Source: JAAYUK01 sp964392915 (GTDB lineage: Bacteria > Nitrospirota > Thermodesulfovibrionia > Thermodesulfovibrionales > Dissulfurispiraceae). Taken from it: a stretch of 29,863 nucleotides of DNA. The notes under the pieces were generated by a model. That model had not been told where the DNA came from, made no database searches, and saw nothing but the letters and a program-made list of their open reading frames with translations. A program made the position numbers and the translations under genes. Location of the stretch: assembly GCA_964392915.1 (NCBI GenBank), contig CAYMRS010000033.1:1-29863 (forward strand), read 5' to 3'. How positions within the stretch are numbered: the stretch's first letter is position 1; each line of letters opens with the position of its first letter. Shown one piece after another: positions 1-8,096 of this stretch.

Positions 1-19
1 ATTGACAATTATCGTCAAT
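1..19. promoter_or_regulatory. Small palindrome upstream of the sensor kinase gene
   Basis: ATTGAC and GTCAAT face each other across seven bases, ending 17 bases before the kinase start codon. The left arm also contains a TTGACA hexamer, which could be a -35 box with a poor -10 (TAGGCT) 17 bases on. It could be an operator or the base of a hairpin from the preceding gene; the window edge prevents a decision. Confidence 0.3.
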
Positions 20-36
20 TGCACTAGGCTAACGGC

Positions 37-1230
37 ATGAAAATAGTATCGCTTTCGACCTCGTATCTGCTCGGGCGGTTCATTTTCGGGCTGACGCTCC
101 TGTTTCCTTTCCACCTGACGGGGATGCTCGAGGCGAAGCCGACGCTCCTGTACATTCTTTTTGCTTTCATCGTGGCTTCTGGCGTCAGGCTGCCGGCGGC
201 ATACAAACAGATAGCAATTCCGGATTTTCTCGTTGACATCACCTTCATCGCCGCCATGATTTTTCTGCATGAGCGCACGGCGGCATATCTTTCGCTCCTC
301 TTTCTGCTGCCGATATTCTTCGCCGCGCTTCTTATCGAAACGAAGCGTTTTTTTCTGCTGCCGGCGTCCGCCATCGTTCTATACGCGGCGGCGTGGAGGG
401 AGCATCAGGGGGTGTTCACGGGCGAAGGCCTGCTGAACATCGCCCTGCACGCGGTCTCCTTTTTTCTGATAGCGTTCGCCGGAAACTCGGTCAAGGAACG
501 CCTGCAGGCGCAGGAGCGCCATATCGCCCGGCTTGAGGAAGAGCGCGTCCGCATGCTGGGCTTTGAGCGGCTCTACCGCGTGAGCGCCGACCTCGCGCAC
601 GAGCTGAGAAATCCGCTGGCGTCCATATCGGCCTCTGTGCAGTTTCTTCGGGAAGGCTCGCGCGACGAGGAACTTCTCGACATGCTCGATATGGAGACAG
701 GCCGCCTGACCCGCCTGGTGAACGATTTTCTGCTCTTCGCGCGCCCGGCCGAGGCTCCGCGTGAGCCGGTGAATCTGAAGGAAGCGCTCGAAATGCTCAT
801 AGCGCATGCCGGGACGGAAAAAGCGATAGAGCTTTCGCCTGTTGCTGATGTCACGGTGCAGGCGAACCGGACGTTCTTCGACGCCGCCCTGCAAAATATA
901 CTCCGAAACGCGCTCGAAGCCGCACGCTCGCGGGTGAAGGTGGGGCTGTCCGGCGTGCGGGAAGCCGCGCCGTCCGGCGCGTTTTCTGCCCGCATTGACA
1001 TCGAGGACGACGGCCCCGGCATAGACCCCGCGCTTGGCGACAGGATATTCGAGCCGTTTGTCACCACGAAGGCAGAGGGCACAGGGCTTGGCCTCGCGGT
1101 GGCAAACCGGATTGTCACCGGCTTCGGGGGGATAATCGTGACCGAAACGTCTGTGCTCGGCGGGGCGAAATTCAGCATTTTCCTGCCGAAGGATATGAAG
1201 GGAGGCACCTATGCGCGCCTTGATAGTTGA
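37..1230 (+). CDS. Membrane sensor histidine kinase, PilS-like
   Basis: This 397-residue protein is a two-component sensor. The first ~150 residues hold about five or six hydrophobic membrane segments with almost no periplasmic domain, followed by a short charged linker. The HisKA H-box has its phospho-acceptor His near residue 188 (motif SADLAHELRNPLAS). A complete ATPase domain follows, with an N-box (NILRNALEAA), a G1 box (DDGPGID), an F-box and a G2 box (GTGLGLAV). Its stop codon lies 20 bases inside the next gene, an NtrC-type regulator, so the two are almost certainly a cognate pair. Many-TM kinases paired with NtrC regulators next to pilC are typical of PilS/PilR, which control pilin transcription through sigma54. 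The pilus role rests on the neighbouring pilC and is inference. The start is the first ATG; the family would tolerate a slightly longer protein. Confidence 0.85.
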   Translation: MKIVSLSTSYLLGRFIFGLTLLFPFHLTGMLEAKPTLLYILFAFIVASGVRLPAAYKQIAIPDFLVDITFIAAMIFLHERTAAYLSLLFLLPIFFAALLIETKRFFLLPASAIVLYAAAWREHQGVFTGEGLLNIALHAVSFFLIAFAGNSVKERLQAQERHIARLEEERVRMLGFERLYRVSADLAHELRNPLASISASVQFLREGSRDEELLDMLDMETGRLTRLVNDFLLFARPAEAPREPVNLKEALEMLIAHAGTEKAIELSPVADVTVQANRTFFDAALQNILRNALEAARSRVKVGLSGVREAAPSGAFSARIDIEDDGPGIDPALGDRIFEPFVTTKAEGTGLGLAVANRIVTGFGGIIVTETSVLGGAKFSIFLPKDMKGGTYARLDS

Positions 1231-2563
1231 CGACGAAGCGAATATCAGAAAAGTGCTGAACCGGCTGCTCAGGGAGCAGGGCATGGAGGTCGCCGAATGC
1301 GCGACGCTCGCTGAGGCCGACAGGCAGCTTGCCGACGGGGTTTACGATCTCGCGATAGTCGATATCCGCCTGCCGGACGGTTCGGGGATTGACCTGCTCA
1401 AAAAACTGAAGGCTCTGCATGCCGAGACCGCCGTTCTTATCATCACCGCGTTCGCTTCAACGGCTACGGCTATCGACGCGATGAAGGCGGGCGCCTACGA
1501 TTACGTCACGAAGCCGTTCAACCTTGATGAGATCCGGATAATCATCAAAAATATCGTCGAGAAGATTCTGCTGCAGGAGAAGGTGAGGGAACTGCAGCAG
1601 TACGCCGACGAATACCAGAGCATTGTCGGAAAGTCCGCGGCGATGCAGCGGGTGTTTTCGGTTATCGACAAGATCGCGCCGTTTGACTCCAACGTGCTCG
1701 TGATCGGCGAGAGCGGCACCGGCAAAGAGCTGATCGCCAAGGCAATCCACAACAAAAGCCGGCGCGGGGCGCGTCCGCTTATTGCCATTAACTGTGCGAA
1801 CCTTCCGGAGGAACTGCTCGAAAGCGAGCTGTTCGGCTATTCAAAGGGCGCGTTCACCGGCGCGTATGCGACGAAGCGCGGGCTGATAGTCGAGGCGGAC
1901 GGCGGCACGCTCTTTCTGGATGAGATCGGGGAGATGCCCCTTTCGCTGCAGGCGAAACTTCTCCGCTTTCTCGAAGAAAAGAAGATTCGCCCCCTCGGAA
2001 GCGGGCAGGAGGTCGAGATTGATGTGCGCATCGTGGCGGCGACCAACAAGCCGCTTTCTGAATTGGCGGCGGCCGGCTCGTTCCGCGAAGACCTTTTCTA
2101 CCGCCTCGCCACGTTTGAGCTGAAACTGCCTTCGCTGCGCGAGCGGAAGGAGGACATACCATTATTAGTAAGCCACTTTGTGAAGCTGTTCGCGCGCAAG
2201 TTCGAGAAAGAAATCGAACGCATCGATCCGGAGTTTATCGACACGGTGCTGCATATGGAGCTGCGCGGGAACGTCCGGGAATTAAAAAATATTATCGAGC
2301 GCGAAGTGATTCTCTCCGAGAACAATGTTCTCCGGTGGACAGCGGCGGCAACTCCGCCTCGTGCCGCCCAGGAGCAGAAATCTCCTGAAATTCCCGATGC
2401 GGGCTTCAGCCTCGAAAAGCATCTGGCAGATATTGAGCACGGTTTTCTCGATCTGGCGCTCCGGAAATCGGGCGGGGTGAAGACAAAGGCTGCCGAACTG
2501 CTCGGCATGACGTTCAGAGAGTTCCGGTACCGGCTGGGCAAATATAAAAACGTGCCGGAATAA
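1211..2563 (+). CDS. Sigma54-dependent response regulator (NtrC/PilR family)
   Basis: A complete 450-residue NtrC-family activator. The receiver domain has its phospho-acceptor Asp at about residue 51 (VDIRLPDGSG) and the conserved Lys in TKPFN. The AAA+ domain has Walker A GESGTGKE (about 166-173), the sigma54-contact GAFTGA loop (213-218) and Walker B GGTLFLDEIGE. A Fis-type helix-turn-helix closes the protein (KTKAAELLGMTFREFRYRL). The start ATG follows a GGGAGG ribosome site inside the end of the kinase gene, so translation is probably coupled. It should activate sigma54 promoters when phosphorylated by the kinase; pilus genes are the likely targets because pilC is adjacent. The last codons form one arm of the terminator hairpin of the convergent pilC gene. 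Confidence 0.92.
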   Translation: MRALIVDDEANIRKVLNRLLREQGMEVAECATLAEADRQLADGVYDLAIVDIRLPDGSGIDLLKKLKALHAETAVLIITAFASTATAIDAMKAGAYDYVTKPFNLDEIRIIIKNIVEKILLQEKVRELQQYADEYQSIVGKSAAMQRVFSVIDKIAPFDSNVLVIGESGTGKELIAKAIHNKSRRGARPLIAINCANLPEELLESELFGYSKGAFTGAYATKRGLIVEADGGTLFLDEIGEMPLSLQAKLLRFLEEKKIRPLGSGQEVEIDVRIVAATNKPLSELAAAGSFREDLFYRLATFELKLPSLRERKEDIPLLVSHFVKLFARKFEKEIERIDPEFIDTVLHMELRGNVRELKNIIEREVILSENNVLRWTAAATPPRAAQEQKSPEIPDAGFSLEKHLADIEHGFLDLALRKSGGVKTKAAELLGMTFREFRYRLGKYKNVPE

Positions 2564-2590
2564 GGGGACACGCCCCCTTGTTCCGGCACG
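2541..2590 (-). terminator. Rho-independent terminator of pilC, embedded in the 3' end of the regulator gene
   Basis: Two 17-base arms (2551-2567 and 2574-2590) pair with one G-U wobble around a six-base loop. Read on the minus strand, the hairpin is followed by TTTTTATATT, a classic U-tract, and it begins 9 bases after the pilC stop. On the plus strand there is no U-tract. The terminator therefore serves pilC while its U-tract and one arm lie within the last codons of the convergent regulator gene. Confidence 0.85.
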
Positions 2591-2599
2591 CGTGTTCCG

Positions 2600-3814
2600 C
2601 TACTTGCCGATGACGTCGCCCATCATGAAGATTGGCAGATAGAGCGCGATAACGATAAACCCGATGACAATGCCGAGAAATACCATGAGTATCGGCTCGA
2701 TCATGGTCATCAGATTCGCGACCGAATTGTCGACTTCGTCGTCATAGAAGTCCGCAATCTTCATGAGCATCTGGTCGAGCGCGCCGGTGGATTCACCGAC
2801 GTTGACCATCTGCACCACCATCGCGGGAAAAATTGCCGGCGATTTTGCGAGCGGCTCCGCGAGGGTTTTGCCCGCCGCGACCTCTTTCCTGACGTTGTAC
2901 ACCAGCGCCTCGACGATTTTATTGCCGGACGACCTGGCGCAGATATCAAGACCGTCGAGAATCGGCACGCCGCTCTGTATCAACGTTCCCAGCGTTCTGG
3001 AAAAGCGCGAAACCGCCACCTTCCGGAGAAGATCGCCCACCAGCGGCGCTTTCAGGAGAATACGGTCGGTAACAATTCTGCCCTGTTCGGTTCTCCGGTA
3101 GCGGACGATCGCGAATCCCGCCGCGGCAAGAGCCGCGGCAAGAATGACGCCGCCGATGCCGCCGAGAAAATTGCTGAGGCCGATGATTATTCTCGTCGGA
3201 AAGGGCAGGGCAACACTCATTTCGCCAAAGATTTTGGAGAAGACCGGGATGACGAAGATCATGATTATCGTGATAACAAGTATGGCTACGGCAATGACCA
3301 TGGACGGATAAATGAGCGCGCCCTTCACCTTCTTCTTCAGCTTCATCGTTTTCTCGATGTATGTCGCAAGGCGCTGAAGAATATCGTCCAGAACGCCGCC
3401 GGTCTCGCCCGCCGCGCAGAGGTTCACATACAGGTCGTCGAACAGTTTCGGATGGCGCCGCATGGCGTCGGAGAGGGTCGATCCGGATTCGACATCTCTT
3501 TTTATCTGGCCGATAATGGCGCCGAGGGATTTGTTTTCACTCTGTGAGGCGAGAATTTCGAGTCCCTGGACAATCGGGATTCCGGCGTTGAAAAGGGTGG
3601 CAAACTGACGGGTGAAAACGACGATATCTTTTTCGGTGATTTTCTGCCGTTTCTGCTTGCCCATCAGGCCGGCTTTCCTTTCGGTCACCGAGATGCTTAT
3701 ATAGCCTTTTCGCGCCAGCGAATTGAACGCCTCATCGCGGGTCTCTGCCGACAACTCCCCTTTTTGCTGTTTGCCGCTTCCGTCCTGTGCTGTCCAGGTG
3801 AATTTGGTTGCCAT
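2600..3814 (-). CDS. pilC: Type IV pilus / type II secretion inner-membrane platform protein PilC
   Basis: A 404-residue polytopic inner-membrane protein, full length for PilC/GspF. The N-terminal segment (FTWTAQDGSGKQQKGEL) is the usual PilC opening. Two T2SF cytoplasmic domains follow, at about residues 68-190 (FTRQFATLFNAGIPIVQGLE) and 270-395 (FSRTLGTLIQSGVPILDGLD), each followed by strongly hydrophobic membrane helices. The last helix precedes the conserved end LYLPIFMMGDVIGK. It anchors the PilB/PilT motors to the pilus assembly machine. The start is supported by a GAGGGG site eight bases upstream. It lies 24 bases downstream of metF on the same strand, so it may be read from the metV promoter, while the PilS/PilR-like pair converges from the other side. 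No pilB, pilT or pilin gene is in view. Confidence 0.95.
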   Translation of the reverse strand: MATKFTWTAQDGSGKQQKGELSAETRDEAFNSLARKGYISISVTERKAGLMGKQKRQKITEKDIVVFTRQFATLFNAGIPIVQGLEILASQSENKSLGAIIGQIKRDVESGSTLSDAMRRHPKLFDDLYVNLCAAGETGGVLDDILQRLATYIEKTMKLKKKVKGALIYPSMVIAVAILVITIIMIFVIPVFSKIFGEMSVALPFPTRIIIGLSNFLGGIGGVILAAALAAAGFAIVRYRRTEQGRIVTDRILLKAPLVGDLLRKVAVSRFSRTLGTLIQSGVPILDGLDICARSSGNKIVEALVYNVRKEVAAGKTLAEPLAKSPAIFPAMVVQMVNVGESTGALDQMLMKIADFYDDEVDNSVANLMTMIEPILMVFLGIVIGFIVIALYLPIFMMGDVIGK

Positions 3815-3838
3815 AGCGTCCCCTCGTAACTCCAGAAT

Positions 3839-4723
3839 TTAGAGCAGCCCTGCCTGTCGCATAATCTCCGGCACTCTGTCTTCCATGCCAATCGCCATAA
3901 TGTGCACTCCGTCGCAGACGCGCTCTTCATGCAGCCTGCGTATGAGGCGCGCCGCTATGGCAATGCCGGCTTTCTGCTTCTCTTCTTTGCCCGGCGCGGC
4001 GGCGAGTTCGGCGATGAACTCCTCCGGCACCCGGATGCCGGCAACATGGTTGTTCAGGTACTGCGCCATGCGCTCGTTTTTCAGGACCACGATGCCAGCG
4101 AGCACTTTCGCCTGAAGCTTTCGCGCATGGTCCATGAAAACTTTGAACATAGTTATATCATAAATTGCCTGAGTTTGAAAGTACTTTGCGCCTGCCCGTA
4201 CTTTTTTTGAAAATTTCATGAGCTGGGGCTCCAGCGGATTTGCCTCCGGGGTGACGACCGCTCCTGCGAAAAAGCCGGTGTTTCCCCTGAGGGCGGCGCC
4301 CATCATATCAGCCCCGCTATTCAGCGAATTGATGATTTTCAGGAGCTGAACCGATTCGACATCAAACACCGGCTTTGCCTGTTTATGGTCGCCGGCAAGC
4401 ACATGGTCGCCTGTCATGACCACGACATTTCTGATGCCGAGCGCGTGGGCTCCGAGCAGGTCGGACTGAAGTGCGATGCGGTTTCGGTCGCGGCAGGTCA
4501 TCTGCAGGATTGGCGCGGCGCCGTGCTCCAGGATGATTTTCGAGATGGCGAGCGAACTCATGCGCATGACCGCGGACTGGTTGTCGGTGGCGTTGATGGC
4601 ATCGACGGTTCCTTTGTACAGGTCAATAAGCCGCCGGATCTCGTCCGTGTCGGTCCCTTTCGGCGGGCCGATTTCGGTTGTGATGACAAATTTTCCGCAT
4701 TCAAAGGCCTGGCGCAGGCTCAT
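3839..4723 (-). CDS. metF: Methylenetetrahydrofolate reductase, short form (MetF)
   Basis: A 294-residue MTHFR TIM-barrel protein that reduces 5,10-methylene-THF to 5-methyl-THF, feeding methionine synthesis or the methyl branch of the acetyl-CoA pathway. The early TTEIGPPKGTD contains the conserved acid residue (E17). VDAINATDNQSA, the MTGDH segment and the QTQAIYDI segment are typical. The in-frame ATG at 4723 begins MSLRQAFECGKF; the open frame extends upstream, but that extension is antisense-like and overlaps metV. The start ATG overlaps the metV stop as ATGA, implying translational coupling. Such short MetF proteins usually work as a complex with the zinc/iron-sulfur MetV subunit. The electron donor partner (NADH, Rnf or Hdr type) is not encoded nearby. 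Confidence 0.92.
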   Translation of the reverse strand: MSLRQAFECGKFVITTEIGPPKGTDTDEIRRLIDLYKGTVDAINATDNQSAVMRMSSLAISKIILEHGAAPILQMTCRDRNRIALQSDLLGAHALGIRNVVVMTGDHVLAGDHKQAKPVFDVESVQLLKIINSLNSGADMMGAALRGNTGFFAGAVVTPEANPLEPQLMKFSKKVRAGAKYFQTQAIYDITMFKVFMDHARKLQAKVLAGIVVLKNERMAQYLNNHVAGIRVPEEFIAELAAAPGKEEKQKAGIAIAARLIRRLHEERVCDGVHIMAIGMEDRVPEIMRQAGLL

Positions 4724-5388
4724 GGTGTTTTTTTGGGTTCCTTCGCGTTTCTGGTGTGCGGCCGGGCGCCTTTGGACCAGTCCTTTGGCGGCGCGATGGA
4801 GGCGCTGAACTCTTCGAGCTGGTTCAGCTTTTTCATGCGTTCGTAAATGGTGATCCAGACGCACGGCAGGTCGGGGCTCACTTCGCATTTGCCGTCGGCA
4901 ACGCCCCCGCACGGCCCGACGAGAATGCCCTTCGGACAGGCTGTTATCGGGCAGATGCCGCCGGTCTGGTCGAGAATGCATTCTCCGCACATGGAGCAGC
5001 GTTCGTCAAATACCTGTTGGCGGGTCATGTTGCCGAGAAACAGGCTGTCGCTGGCGGAATAGACCGGCTTGTCCGCGTTCAGCTCGACAACCGTCTGCGT
5101 CCCCGCGCCGCACGACATGACTACAATGCAGTCAGCGCCGTCGATTGCTTCCTTGTGCCGCTTGAGCTCCAGTCGGGTTCCGAGCACCTGGCAGCCTGTC
5201 TTCGCCATGTGGGCGCCGGCAACCTCTTTGCCGTGGGCGGTCAGCAGTTCCTTCATCTCATCAAGCTGCTCCTGCCCGCCGGTTCCGCAGAGCGCGGCGC
5301 ATTCGCAGCAGCCGACAAGAAAGATGCGCCTGTACCCTTCGATGTTTTTGAGCAGCGCTTCTGGAGTTCTTTTTTTGGTGATTATCAT
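4720..5388 (-). CDS. metV: MetV-like cysteine-rich partner of MetF (MTHFR C-terminal domain family)
   Basis: A 222-residue protein matching the methylenetetrahydrofolate reductase C-terminal/MetV family. It opens with a cysteine cluster (GCCECAALCGTGG, Cys 27, 28, 30, 34) in a Rossmann-like domain. A second cluster, CSMCGEC ... GICPITACPKG ... GPCGG at about residues 131-161, has the look of a zinc or Fe-S site. In acetogens the MetV subunit binds metal and is required for MetF activity. The ATG follows AAGGAG with good spacing, and an upstream perfect TATAAT on the same strand may be its -10 box. It overlaps metF by four bases and the two clearly form one unit. The family assignment is firm; the exact cofactor is not visible. 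Confidence 0.87.
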   Translation of the reverse strand: MIITKKRTPEALLKNIEGYRRIFLVGCCECAALCGTGGQEQLDEMKELLTAHGKEVAGAHMAKTGCQVLGTRLELKRHKEAIDGADCIVVMSCGAGTQTVVELNADKPVYSASDSLFLGNMTRQQVFDERCSMCGECILDQTGGICPITACPKGILVGPCGGVADGKCEVSPDLPCVWITIYERMKKLNQLEEFSASIAPPKDWSKGARPHTRNAKEPKKTP

Positions 5389-5417
5389 GACACTCCTTAT
5401 TTTAAAGGGTTTTCATA

Positions 5418-5423
5418 ATTATA
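5418..5423 (-). promoter_or_regulatory. Probable -10 box of the metV-metF(-pilC) unit
   Basis: Read on the minus strand the bases are TATAAT, 29 bases upstream of the metV ATG. No convincing -35 hexamer lies 16-18 bases further out, so this is a candidate only. Confidence 0.4.
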
Positions 5424-5587
5424 TGTTGAATAGGGAGTGAAGATCGCCTGATTCAATCAACCGCGTGAGTGTTGCAATATCAGCTCCGACAGCTATGTTT
5501 GACCTCTTTGGCCGTGAAGCAGATGTTCGGTCTCATGGACGTTCTGGACAGCATATGCCGGGAAGTTGAGGACGATGACGGGCATGC

Positions 5588-5992
5588 TTAGAAAGTCGGT
5601 CCGTTTTGGTGATGGCCCTCATGTATTTCGCCCTGTTTCGCTTCAGAGGTTTTCAGGGATGAGACTAATGCGGTGATATGAGGCAAGGCTTCCGGGAGAT
5701 TTTTCGTGATTGTATCCCAGACGATTTCTGTGTTTACGCCAAAATAACCGTGGATAAGCCTGTCTCTCATTTTGGCGGCTTGTTCCCACTCTAAGCCCGG
5801 ACAGGTATCTTTTGCCTTTTGGGAGAGGTTTTTTACAGCCTCGCCAATAATTTCTATGTTCCTGATGACAGCATCAAATGTCTTGCTGTCTTCAAGGAAC
5901 GCATCGTACTCAAGCCCTTGAATATAGCTGGAGATTTTATTGATTGATACAACAATGTCCACTGCCGATTGGAGATCAGATGGTTTCGGCAT
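5588..5992 (-). CDS. HepT-like HEPN ribonuclease toxin (DUF86 family)
   Basis: A 134-residue all-helical HEPN protein of the HepT (DUF86) family, the toxin half of the MntA/HepT system. The diagnostic RX4HXY motif is present as R76-DRLI-H81-G-Y83. The segment LEDSKTFDAVIRNIEIIGEAVKNL is the family's second signature. The start at 5992 (MPKPSDLQSA) fits family length; an in-frame ATG at 6016 would add eight residues, and neither has a strong ribosome site. It overlaps the end of the MNT antitoxin gene by 17 bases, the usual antitoxin-first arrangement. In studied pairs the HEPN RNase is neutralised by AMP addition to the Tyr of this motif by the MNT partner; both the Tyr and the MNT active site are present here. 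The system looks intact. Confidence 0.87.
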   Translation of the reverse strand: MPKPSDLQSAVDIVVSINKISSYIQGLEYDAFLEDSKTFDAVIRNIEIIGEAVKNLSQKAKDTCPGLEWEQAAKMRDRLIHGYFGVNTEIVWDTITKNLPEALPHITALVSSLKTSEAKQGEIHEGHHQNGPTF

Positions 5993-6350
5993 ACACAAGG
6001 CTTCTTCTGATTCCATCAGCTATTTCACGGTGACGAATATTATTGAGGCCGCCGGTCGTAATCAAGTCAACTTTTTTCCCAAGGATGGACTCTAAATATT
6101 CACCGAGATCAATGAACTTCAGTCCGACAAACCCATCAAATTCAACCAGAATATCAATGTCGCTCCCGCTTTTTTGATGCCCTTTCGCATAGGAGCCGAA
6201 AAGGGCAAGACGCTTTACATGATATTCTCTCTGCAAGTGCGGCATCTCGTGATGAAGAAGTTCGATTATGTGCTCTTTGTTGATTGCAGATGCAATCATC
6301 TCTTTCCCTGCAGAATCTGCCTTGGAAGTATCGTTGATTTCTTCTTTCAT
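5976..6350 (-). CDS. MntA-like minimal nucleotidyltransferase antitoxin
   Basis: A 124-residue minimal nucleotidyltransferase with the GSX10DXD signature complete (G52-S53 ... D64-I-D66 in FGSYAKGHQKSGSDIDILVE) and a third acidic position in KKVDLIT. The family adenylylates the partner HEPN toxin and so acts as its antitoxin. The first ATG (6350) has only a weak ribosome site; a second in-frame ATG at 6299 (MIASAINKEH), preceded by GGGAAAG, would drop 17 poorly conserved residues and is a fair alternative. Gene order and overlap with the HEPN gene support a single transcript. A TATTAT hexamer at 6380-6385 on the minus strand could be its -10 box. Confidence 0.88.
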   Translation of the reverse strand: MKEEINDTSKADSAGKEMIASAINKEHIIELLHHEMPHLQREYHVKRLALFGSYAKGHQKSGSDIDILVEFDGFVGLKFIDLGEYLESILGKKVDLITTGGLNNIRHREIADGIRRSLVYAETI

Positions 6351-6640
6351 TTCAACCGTCCGCCTCTGAACTTATTATCATAATAGCAAAAATGAGCAGC
6401 TGTAAACATTAAATTACGAATGCCCATTTTAAACTGCTTCTGAATTATACATGGCTGCAGACGTCAGCGGCGGCGCCGAATCGGAAAATTGTCATCAGCC
6501 GCGCAGTATTTCTTTCACTCCGACGCTGGTTCCGGCAGGGATGTTCGGAGTCGTTGATGCCGTATTCCGGGGCGAGCTTCGCAGAAAGGATTCCGGACGA
6601 GCCGGAATGACAGACGGGAAGAACCACTGCCGGACCTTTG
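6351..6640. other. Intergenic stretch between the toxin-antitoxin pair and folD
   Basis: About 290 bases with no supportable gene. The left part is A+T-rich and probably carries the promoter of the MntA/HepT pair. The right part is G+C-rich and contains a repeat-like ATTCCGG...CCGGAAT hairpin. Short open frames here look neither like proteins nor like known families. Confidence 0.6.
6590..6608. repeat. Hairpin fragment resembling a dispersed ATTCCGG repeat
   Basis: ATTCCGG and CCGGAAT pair around ACGAG. On the minus strand the surrounding bases (GTCATTCCGGCTCGTCCGG) resemble the common bacterial dispersed repeat whose translation reads like VIPAKAGIQ. A related ATTCCGGGGCGAGC occurs about 30 bases to the left. 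It lies downstream of folD and might assist transcript ending, although there is no U-tract. Confidence 0.4.
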
Positions 6641-7510
6641 TCACTCCGCCCGCCGGAGGAGGCCGCTTTGCTGCAGGGCCGCCTGCAGGGTGTTGTGCAT
6701 GAGCATCGCGATGGTCAGCGGCCCCACACCGCCCGGAACCGGCGTGATTATGGAAGCCTTGTTGCGGGCCGACATGAAGTCGACGTCTCCGGTAAGCTTG
6801 CCTTCGGCAGTGACGTTGATGCCGATGTCAATGACGACCGCGCCCGCCTTTACCATGTCAGCCGTGACAAGCCCCGGTCTGCCCACGGCGCAGCAGAGGA
6901 TGTCGGCGGTGAGGCAGATAGACGGCAGGTCGGTGGTGCGGCTGTGGCAGATGGTTACCGTGGCGTTTTTTCTGAGGAGCAGGTGCGCCAGCGGTTTGCC
7001 GACAATGATGCTCCTGCCGACAATGACCGCATGCTTTCCGCGCGGGTCGACGCCGCATGCTTCGAGTATCTTCATGACGCCGTGCGGGGTGCAGGGCAGA
7101 AATCCGGGGCGGTCCATCACGAGGTTGCCGAGGGAAACCGGACCGAATCCGTCAACATCCTTTGCCGGAGCGATGCGCGCCATAATCTCTTTTTCATCGA
7201 TGCCGCGCGGCAGGGGAAGCTGCACGAGGATGCCATGCACGGACGCGTCGGCATTCAGCCGGTCGATGATGCCGCGCAATTCCTGCTGCGTCGTTGTTGC
7301 AGGCAGGCGATGGACGATGCCGCGCATGCCGAGTTTTTCGCAGACCTTCTCTTTCGCCGCGACGTACTTTTGCGAGGCCGGGTCGCTGCCGACGAGCACG
7401 GCGGCCAGGCACGGCGTGACGCCCGCCGACTTCAGGCTGAGAATTCCGGCGGTGAGGCTCTCTCTGATGTCTGCTGCAATGCGTCGTCCGTCAATGATGG
7501 TTGCTGACAC
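6641..7510 (-). CDS. folD: Bifunctional methylenetetrahydrofolate dehydrogenase / methenyl-THF cyclohydrolase
   Basis: A 289-residue FolD, full length. It interconverts 5,10-methylene-THF, methenyl-THF and 10-formyl-THF in the cytosol. The catalytic Y-x3-K is Y49/K53 (SQKYVAAKEKVCE), the substrate loop reads GILVQLPLP, and DVDGF is conserved. The dinucleotide domain carries VIVGRSIIVGKP, and the family signature TPVPGGVGPLTIAML lies near the C terminus. It is the last gene of a three-gene minus-strand operon, 22 bases after folE. With metVF a few kb away it supplies all but the formate-activating step of the folate C1 branch. Confidence 0.97.
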   Translation of the reverse strand: MSATIIDGRRIAADIRESLTAGILSLKSAGVTPCLAAVLVGSDPASQKYVAAKEKVCEKLGMRGIVHRLPATTTQQELRGIIDRLNADASVHGILVQLPLPRGIDEKEIMARIAPAKDVDGFGPVSLGNLVMDRPGFLPCTPHGVMKILEACGVDPRGKHAVIVGRSIIVGKPLAHLLLRKNATVTICHSRTTDLPSICLTADILCCAVGRPGLVTADMVKAGAVVIDIGINVTAEGKLTGDVDFMSARNKASIITPVPGGVGPLTIAMLMHNTLQAALQQSGLLRRAE

Positions 7511-7532
7511 GGTCTATACCTCTCCTGGTTGT

Positions 7533-8096
7533 TTACTGGGGCCGGTTGTTCAGCAGCGCGAGCATTTCTTCACGGGTGCTCTGGCGGCTCCGGAATATGC
7601 CGCGAACCGCGGACGTTACCGTCCGGGAGCCGAGCTTTTTGACGCCGCGCATGCTCATGCAGAGGTGTTCGGCGTCGATGATGACCATGCAGCCTTTCGG
7701 TTTGAGCTGCCGCATCAGGACATCGGCAAGCTGGGTGGTAAGACGTTCCTGCACCTGAGGGCGGTTGGCAAGATGTTCGAGGGCTTTTACCAGCTCGCTC
7801 AATCCCGCGATTTTGCCGGACGGGATGTACGCTATGTGCGCCTTGCCGATGAACGGCAGCAGGTGATGCTCGCAGATGGAGTAAAACGGGATGTCCTTCA
7901 GCAGAACCAGCTCATCGTGGTCTTCGCCTTCTATGGACTTCAGCAGGTCTTCAACCGGCGTATGGAGGCCGGAAAAGATCTCGGAGTACATTTTGGCGAC
8001 GCGCTTCGGGGTGTCTATGAGCCCGGGGCGATCCGGATCTTCCCCGACGCCTTCCAGAATCAGCCGCACGCCTTCTTCAATCTTTTTCATGTCCAT
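7533..8096 (-). CDS. folE: GTP cyclohydrolase I
   Basis: A 187-residue GTP cyclohydrolase I, which makes 7,8-dihydroneopterin triphosphate, the first step of folate synthesis. The zinc ligands are visible as C75 and H78 in SICEHHLLPF and C145 in EHLCMSMRGVKK. The substrate segments (IPSGKIAGLSELVK, RPQVQERLT) are intact. The chosen start is the ATG giving MDMKKIEEG; an ATG two codons later is also possible. The long upstream open frame is an antisense shadow of the cyclo-ligase gene. It overlaps the preceding cyclo-ligase gene by 20 bases and runs 22 bases ahead of folD. Confidence 0.96.
   Translation of the reverse strand: MDMKKIEEGVRLILEGVGEDPDRPGLIDTPKRVAKMYSEIFSGLHTPVEDLLKSIEGEDHDELVLLKDIPFYSICEHHLLPFIGKAHIAYIPSGKIAGLSELVKALEHLANRPQVQERLTTQLADVLMRQLKPKGCMVIIDAEHLCMSMRGVKKLGSRTVTSAVRGIFRSRQSTREEMLALLNNRPQ

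Noticed and set aside
379..1284. 301-codon minus-strand open frame
   Set aside because: Antisense to the histidine kinase, with no recognisable motif.
5460..5590. Short plus-strand frame ending in MDVLDSICREVEDDDGHA
   Set aside because: It has no good start and no recognised family; too short and isolated to call, although it might be a remnant.
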